Of a stretch of 64,000 nt of DNA, positions 62,512 to 64,000 are shown piece by piece. The stretch's first letter is position 1. Every line of letters begins with the position of its first letter. The position numbers were made by a program, and so were the translations under genes. The notes beneath the pieces are model-generated. The model was not told where the DNA came from. It did no database searches and was given only the letters and a program-made list of their open reading frames with translations. Source of the DNA: Alitabrizicola rongguiensis (lineage in GTDB: Bacteria; Pseudomonadota; Alphaproteobacteria; Rhodobacterales; Rhodobacteraceae); the NCBI RefSeq assembly GCF_021491355.1, contig NZ_JAKENF010000004.1, positions 372,001-436,000 of the forward strand. The letters run 5' to 3'.

Positions 62512-63000
62512 ATGACCGAAGCTGCAGCGCCGTCTGAGCCGACCGCCCTGACCCGGCACATCGAGGCGCGCTACCATTCCCGCCACAGGGAGCAGCTGCC
62601 GCAACTGGTGGCAATGGCCGAGCGTGTCGAGGACGTGCACTTCGGCGACGTGGGCGTGCCGGACGGACTGTCGGCCCTGCTGCACCAGATGATCGGCGAG
62701 TTGGAGGTGCATATGAAGAAAGAGGAACTGATCCTGTTTCCTGCGATCCGCAAGGGAGGGATGCCCGGCATCGAGACTCCGATCGCGGTGATGCGCGCCG
62801 ATCATGCCGGGTATGACCTCGAGCTGGCCGAGATCTTCCGACTGACCGCAAACCAGACCTTGCCCGACGGGGCCTGCGGCACCTGGACCGGGCTTTACCG
62901 TGGACTGGATGAGTTCACCCGTGACCTGACCGAGCACATGCGGTTGGAGAACGACGTGCTGTTCCCGCAGTTCGAGGCGGAGCGGCGCGCCGATGTCTGA
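62512..63000 (+). CDS. Hemerythrin-domain iron-sulfur cluster repair-type protein (YtfE/DnrN-like)
   Basis: 162 residues with a four-helix hemerythrin-like domain and candidate di-iron ligands in RHIEARYHSRHREQL, ELEVHMKKEELILFP, RADHAGYDLEL and TEHMRLENDVLFP. It lacks the small N-terminal ScdA domain of full RIC proteins. It should repair or protect Fe-S clusters under NO stress. Ribosome site AGGAGA. Confidence 0.83.
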   Translation: MTEAAAPSEPTALTRHIEARYHSRHREQLPQLVAMAERVEDVHFGDVGVPDGLSALLHQMIGELEVHMKKEELILFPAIRKGGMPGIETPIAVMRADHAGYDLELAEIFRLTANQTLPDGACGTWTGLYRGLDEFTRDLTEHMRLENDVLFPQFEAERRADV

Positions 63001-63676
63001 GCCGGGCCGATTCGCCTCGTCCCCCTGCATGGCTTGCGAGATCGCCCCGGACTACTTCGATCCGCTGGCTGTGGACCCAGAGCAGGCGCGCGACGTCGCC
63101 CGCTGGCGCAAGGCCGAGCGCGCGCGATTGCTGGCAGACCGTCAGGCCCTGTTCGTGTCGCAGCGTCATGCAGCGGCAGACATGATTGCCACGCGTCTCG
63201 ATACCCTGCTGGCCGAACGTTTCCCGAGCGTCGACGGGCTGACGCTCTCGGCTTGGTGGCCGATCAAGGCGGAACTGAACTTGCGGCCCTGGCTGGAAAG
63301 CCTGCTCGCACGCGGCGCGCGCGTCACATTGCCCGTGGTCACAGCGCCCGCTGCACCACTGGCGTTCCGCCCTTGGACGCCAGATTGCAAGATGATGCAG
63401 GGCTTCTGGAAGATCCCGGTCCCGGCTGACGGGCCAGAGGTTGTGCCTGACCTGACCCTTGCCCCCTTGGTGGGCTGGGACCCGGCAGGGTTTCGGCTGG
63501 GCTACGGCGGGGGCTACTTTGACCGCACGCTCGCTGTGTTGTCGCCTCGCCCGATGACCATCGGCATCGGTCTGCAATCTGCCCGGCTTGCCACCATCTT
63601 TCCCCAACCCCACGACATCGCACTGGACATCATCCTGACCGAGGCCGGGGTCCAGTTCGATCAGAAGGACGCATGA
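62993..63676 (+). CDS. 5-formyltetrahydrofolate cyclo-ligase-family protein with N-terminal extension
   Basis: 227 residues. The cyclo-ligase family motif LGYGGGYFDRTLA (about residue 165) and the ATP-binding lysine/arginine helix (DVARWRKAERARLLADRQAL) are present. The first 40 residues add a CxxC pair (SSPCMACEIAPDYFDP) absent from the housekeeping enzyme. Its place between the hemerythrin and nnrS genes suggests a stress-specific role; 5-formyl-THF metabolism is unproven here. It overlaps both neighbours. Confidence 0.75.
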   Translation: MSEPGRFASSPCMACEIAPDYFDPLAVDPEQARDVARWRKAERARLLADRQALFVSQRHAAADMIATRLDTLLAERFPSVDGLTLSAWWPIKAELNLRPWLESLLARGARVTLPVVTAPAAPLAFRPWTPDCKMMQGFWKIPVPADGPEVVPDLTLAPLVGWDPAGFRLGYGGGYFDRTLAVLSPRPMTIGIGLQSARLATIFPQPHDIALDIILTEAGVQFDQKDA

Positions 63677-64000
63677 TGACCACCACTGCCGAACAGATGC
63701 GCGCCTGGACCGGCCCTGCGATCCTGACCTACGGGTTCCGGCCATTCTTCTTCGGGGCCGCGACCTGGGCTGCGCTGGCCATGACGATATGGGTGCCGAT
63801 GCTGTCTGGTCATCTGACGCTGCCCACCGCCTTCGACCCAGTTAGCTGGCACGCGCACGAATTCCTGTTCGGCTACCTGGGCGCGGTGATTGCGGGGTTT
63901 CTCTTGACCGCTGTGCCAAACTGGACAGGCCGGTTGCCCATTGTGGGCTGGCGGCTTGGCGGGCTGTTCTTCCTGTGGCTGGCCGGGCGCGTGGCGGTTG
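63673..64000 (+). CDS. nnrS: NnrS family protein, N-terminal part (cut by window end)
   Basis: 109 codons are visible, starting MMTTTAEQMRAWTGPAILTY and continuing GFRPFFFGAATWAALAM, DPVSWHAHEFLFGYLGAVIAGF and TAVPNWTGR. These match NnrS, a haem/copper membrane protein that eases nitrosative stress. The start overlaps the preceding stop as ATGA; ATG 63676 is an alternative. The gene continues past the window. Confidence 0.88.
   Translation, partial: MMTTTAEQMRAWTGPAILTYGFRPFFFGAATWAALAMTIWVPMLSGHLTLPTAFDPVSWHAHEFLFGYLGAVIAGFLLTAVPNWTGRLPIVGWRLGGLFFLWLAGRVAV

Overview
The window is a high-GC chromosomal segment of a purple, aerobic/anaerobic anoxygenic phototroph of the Rhodobacterales (Rhodobacter/Paracoccaceae-like). 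The first 18.5 kb are one arm of a photosynthesis gene cluster in the Rhodobacter-type order: reading leftward bchF-bchN-bchB-bchH-bchL-bchM-lhaA-puhA, and reading rightward ppaA(aerR)-ppsR, bchE-bchJ and bchG-(pucC-like)-bchP. Key residues of the bacteriochlorophyll enzymes (for example Cys26/51/112 of BchN and Asp36 of BchB) fall at the positions known from characterised relatives. TGT-N12-ACA sites for the repressor PpsR occur between bchF and ppaA (two), before bchE (one) and around the bchG start (two).

From 18.5 to 30.3 kb comes a carbon/nitrogen module. A GntR/FCD regulator and a five-gene branched-chain-amino-acid-type ABC importer end in an Asp/Glu/hydantoin racemase-like gene. They converge on a four-gene operon that matches the beta-hydroxyaspartate cycle for glyoxylate (C2) assimilation: bhcA, bhcB, bhcC, bhcD, with the divergent IclR regulator bhcR. 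From 30.6 to 38.5 kb lies a complete kdp potassium system: a tiny upstream peptide gene, kdpF, A, B, C, D and E, with a KdpE-like direct repeat upstream.

From 38.5 to 47.1 kb are accessory stress genes (DJ-1/HchA-like, Gfa-like, F420-oxidoreductase-like, LysR). They are followed by dabB-dabA, an energy-coupled inorganic carbon accumulation system, with its own divergent LysR regulator, and by remnants of two transposons (IS5-type, then IS3-type). From 47.1 to 53.2 kb is a LacI-regulated sugar or polyol operon: an inositol-dehydrogenase-like Gfo/Idh/MocA enzyme, a periplasmic binding protein, permease, ATPase and a TIM-barrel isomerase/epimerase. Twin LacI-type palindromes lie in the divergent promoter region.

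From 53.6 to 57.2 kb an intact MFS transporter and a DsrE-family gene lead into a gene graveyard: a frameshifted rhodanese, a nucleoside-phosphorylase-like gene broken by one stop codon, a possible membrane-protein tail and a truncated bluB. From 57.2 to 61.2 kb is a TetR-regulated DevBCA/MacB-type ABC exporter with a perfect 20-bp palindrome before tetR. The last 2.8 kb are a nitric-oxide response cluster: an NsrR-like Rrf2 regulator with a DUF6522-like partner, divergent from truncated haemoglobin, a hemerythrin-type RIC protein, a 5-formyl-THF cyclo-ligase paralogue and nnrS (cut by the window end).

Taken together, the region joins light harvesting, C2 assimilation, bicarbonate accumulation, K+ homeostasis and NO defence, a combination suited to photoheterotrophic life. 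I saw no tRNA, rRNA, CRISPR array or intact mobile element.
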